Part shown: in pieces, positions 5,174 to 7,359 of the stretch
How the letters are laid out: each line of letters begins with the position of its first letter
Position numbering within the stretch: position 1 is the first letter of the stretch
From: Clostridia bacterium
Lineage (GTDB): Bacteria; Bacillota; Clostridia; DUPQ01
Assembly (NCBI GenBank): GCA_030592355.1
Contig: JAUVJE010000124.1
Span: 1 to 7,359, forward strand
DNA: 7,359 bases
Reading direction: 5' to 3'
Notes under the pieces: model-generated
Told to the model about the DNA's origin: nothing
What the model saw: only the letters and a program-made list of their open reading frames with translations
The model's database searches: none
Translations under genes and position numbers: made by a program

Positions 5174-7359
5174 ATGAGATTTAATCAGAATCAGAAAACC
5201 CCGGGAAAAAAGGTCAGCGATAGGGATAAGACGAGAGACGACCGGATACATGTTGACATGCACTGCCACTCTTTATTCAGCGATGGAAGTTTATCCCCTG
5301 AACAAATAGCAAAGAAACTCTCTGATTCCGGAATAGAATTTGCATCGCTTACAGATCACAATACGATTGCAGGAGGGACTTCATTCCAACAAGCGCTTAA
5401 GAAATATGGAATAGGCTATGTTTCCGGCCTTGAGATTACAACAGAGTTTAAAAACCAAATCATACATCTGTTGGCATATGGATTCGACCCAGAGAATTCT
5501 GAACTTATTATCATGTTGAATGAGAAAATAACCAGCAGTGATGCCGCCGGCCTTGCAATGCCGCAAACTTTTAGGAACGCAGCTGAAATCATTGAACTGA
5601 TTCATAATTCCGGAGGGATAGTCATATTGGCACATCCTTTCCAAACCGAACCGGACATTGATAAAATCCGCACATTGACAGTGGAACTGCAGAAACTCGG
5701 ATTGGATGGTATTGAAGCATTCTATGGGCCTAATTCCAGTGAGAAACAAAAGATATTACTTGAAATTGCAGCAAAATCAGACCTAGTTGTTTCAGCAGGG
5801 ACCGATTACCATTTGCCAAATGGAAAAGAACCGGGCATATTCATAGATATGAATTTTTGGAAACCGTTCCGCGATGCACTGTTGAGGGCATCGTTTAATT
5901 CAGCTAAACACCCTGCGTTTCAATCGCTTCAACTACCCAAAAAGCAAAAAACAGAATGGTTTTCCTTTTTTATAAACATTTTCTTGCCGGTAATTCTATC
6001 ACTGGCACTCTTTATAATCGCCTTGTTTGCACTTTTGCTGCCCTACTTTGAAGAAACATTGATGGATCGAAAACGCGAAAATATCCGTCAGCTTACGCAA
6101 GTTGCATGGGGTGTTCTAAAAGAAGCGGCGGAAGAAGTTGAAAACGATAATCTTTCACTGGAGCAGGCGCAGGAGCTTGCCAAGAGACGCATAGAAGCCA
6201 TGAGATACGGCATCGAAAACAAGGATTATTTCTGGCTGCAGGATACCTCGCCCCGAATACTTATGCATCCTTACAGAACAGACCTTAATGACCAGGATGT
6301 ATCGGATTACCAGGATGCACAGGGAACAAGAATATTCGTTGCTTTTTCGGACCTTGTTATGGAAAAGGGAGAGGGGTATATCAGTTATGTATGGCAATGG
6401 ATGGATGATACTAGCAGACAGGAGCCCAAAGAATCATATATAAGGATATTCGAGCCATGGGGATGGATTATCGGCACAGGAATATATGTAAACGACGTCC
6501 ATGCAGAAATAGCCATATTAAGGGGGAATATTGTAAAAATATCTGCTCTGATAATCGCTATTGTCCTTATATTATTGCTCTATCTGATTCGACAAAGCAT
6601 ACTCTTGGAAAAGTCTCGTATTGAAGCTGAAAAATTGTTGCTTGAATCTACAGAAAGATACCACTCTTTAAGCGAGGCTGCCACCGAAGGGGCATTGTTC
6701 GTTTATGGCGGGCGCTGCAGATATGCAAACGCAGTGATGTATGAATTGCTTGAATGTACTGCCGATAAAATCGAATTATTAGAGTTGTTTGATGTTTTTC
6801 CTGATATCAAAGCAAATAAAGAATGGCTGGAATTTTTATCTACTAGCCATGAAAACGATGCAACAAAAACGATTAACGGTATTTTAAGACGGAATGGCGG
6901 AACACTTTTAAGTTGTAAAATGACCGTTAAAAATGGCTTGAATGACCCGAAGTCCGGTTTCATGATACTTGTAAGACGCTCCGATGATTTAGCAGAGTAT
7001 ATTGGATCGCATATAGCTTTAAACCGTTTATTGCATATTCCCAGCAGTATTGCCTCGGATTTGGCCGATTCGATAAAAAATGCTTATCATATGAGCGAAG
7101 TTGTGAGTTTATGTAAAAAAACACCAGGGCTTGTTGTCTCTCTATTAGAAAACGGAACATCCTCGATTGCAATAGCTTATATGATTTCGCTTATAACCGA
7201 TTTGACTACACAAAAAATTATTGAACTTAGCATAAACGAAATAGGAAGTCCGCCGGTATCTTTTGCATTTTTAGCATTAGGAAGCCAGGGAAGACAATCT
7301 CAAACACTTTTCAGTGACCAGGATAATGCGATTATCTATGAATTGAAAGATGAAGAAAA
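5174..7359 (+). CDS. PHP phosphoesterase - sCache_2 sensor - PAS - DUF294/GlnD-like nucleotidyltransferase fusion (3' end cut by window)
   Basis: A membrane receptor with two predicted enzyme domains; 728 codons are visible with no stop, and the gene runs off the right edge. Residues 25-245 are a PHP domain with the usual metal ligands: HCH (H30, H32), D37, TDHN (H62), E87, H98, AHP (H154) and GTDYH (D211, H213). Residues 263-290 are a transmembrane helix. Residues 291-447 are an extracytoplasmic sCache_2-type sensor (YFWLQD 352-357, LMHPYR 363-368, GEGYISYVW 399-407, PWGWIIGTGIYVND 428-441). Residues 455-472 are a second helix, followed by a short likely coiled coil (473-495) and a PAS-like domain (about 496-601). 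From about 610 it resembles DUF294 proteins, with GSQGR at 703-707 and FSDQDNAIIY at 713-722, the GlnD-like nucleotidyltransferase signature. ATG 5174 has GAGG 8 bases upstream; the in-frame GTG at 5168 is too close to it. The rest of the DUF294 region should lie beyond the edge. Substrates are unknown. Confidence 0.9.
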   Translation, partial: MRFNQNQKTPGKKVSDRDKTRDDRIHVDMHCHSLFSDGSLSPEQIAKKLSDSGIEFASLTDHNTIAGGTSFQQALKKYGIGYVSGLEITTEFKNQIIHLLAYGFDPENSELIIMLNEKITSSDAAGLAMPQTFRNAAEIIELIHNSGGIVILAHPFQTEPDIDKIRTLTVELQKLGLDGIEAFYGPNSSEKQKILLEIAAKSDLVVSAGTDYHLPNGKEPGIFIDMNFWKPFRDALLRASFNSAKHPAFQSLQLPKKQKTEWFSFFINIFLPVILSLALFIIALFALLLPYFEETLMDRKRENIRQLTQVAWGVLKEAAEEVENDNLSLEQAQELAKRRIEAMRYGIENKDYFWLQDTSPRILMHPYRTDLNDQDVSDYQDAQGTRIFVAFSDLVMEKGEGYISYVWQWMDDTSRQEPKESYIRIFEPWGWIIGTGIYVNDVHAEIAILRGNIVKISALIIAIVLILLLYLIRQSILLEKSRIEAEKLLLESTERYHSLSEAATEGALFVYGGRCRYANAVMYELLECTADKIELLELFDVFPDIKANKEWLEFLSTSHENDATKTINGILRRNGGTLLSCKMTVKNGLNDPKSGFMILVRRSDDLAEYIGSHIALNRLLHIPSSIASDLADSIKNAYHMSEVVSLCKKTPGLVVSLLENGTSSIAIAYMISLITDLTTQKIIELSINEIGSPPVSFAFLALGSQGRQSQTLFSDQDNAIIYELKDEE

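Noticed and set aside
5381..7172. Four minus-strand open frames of 70-122 codons opposite the sensor gene
   Set aside because: They are shadows of the long plus-strand frame, whose domains are continuous through the same bases.

Overview
The window looks like a chromosomal segment of an AT-rich, low-GC Firmicute, most likely a clostridial anaerobe. The support is a teichoic-acid-type CDP-glycerol transferase, strong AGGAG/GGGGAG ribosome binding sites, two TTG start codons, sigma-A-like promoters and protein sequences of clostridial style. I cannot name the species. There are no rRNA or tRNA genes, CRISPR arrays, insertion sequences or integrases that I can see.

Layout. (a) 1-186 holds no supportable gene. 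(b) 187-2468, plus strand: two genes for making a surface polymer, a CDP-glycerol glycerophosphotransferase-family protein and a dTDP-glucose 4,6-dehydratase (rfbB/rmlB). (c) 2469-2534: a short convergent gap with two adjacent, look-alike inverted repeats that probably end transcription from both sides. (d) 4925 down to 2535, minus strand: a tightly coupled pair, an MBOAT O-acyltransferase (AlgI/DltB/PatA type) followed by a membrane-anchored SGNH-like protein (DltD/AlgJ type). This pairing is typical of systems that add acyl groups to extracellular polysaccharide or teichoic acid. (e) 4926-5173: a divergent regulatory region with a 7-1-7 dyad, an (AT)7 tract and two plus-strand promoter candidates. 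(f) 5174 to the right edge, plus strand: a large open-ended gene of which 728 codons are visible.

The gene in (f) is the striking part. It reads without interruption as an N-terminal PHP phosphoesterase domain with its metal ligands intact, a transmembrane helix, an extracytoplasmic sCache_2-type sensor, a second transmembrane helix, a PAS-like domain and the start of a DUF294/GlnD-like nucleotidyltransferase. A predicted hydrolase and a predicted nucleotidyltransferase thus sit on the two cytosolic ends of one membrane receptor. I infer a ligand-gated enzyme that might make and remove a nucleotidyl group or nucleotide signal. The target is unknown.

The left four genes fit one theme: building a glycerol-phosphate or deoxysugar-containing envelope polymer (b) and acylating it outside the cell (d). 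Whether the sensor in (f) controls that theme or is merely a neighbour cannot be told from this window.
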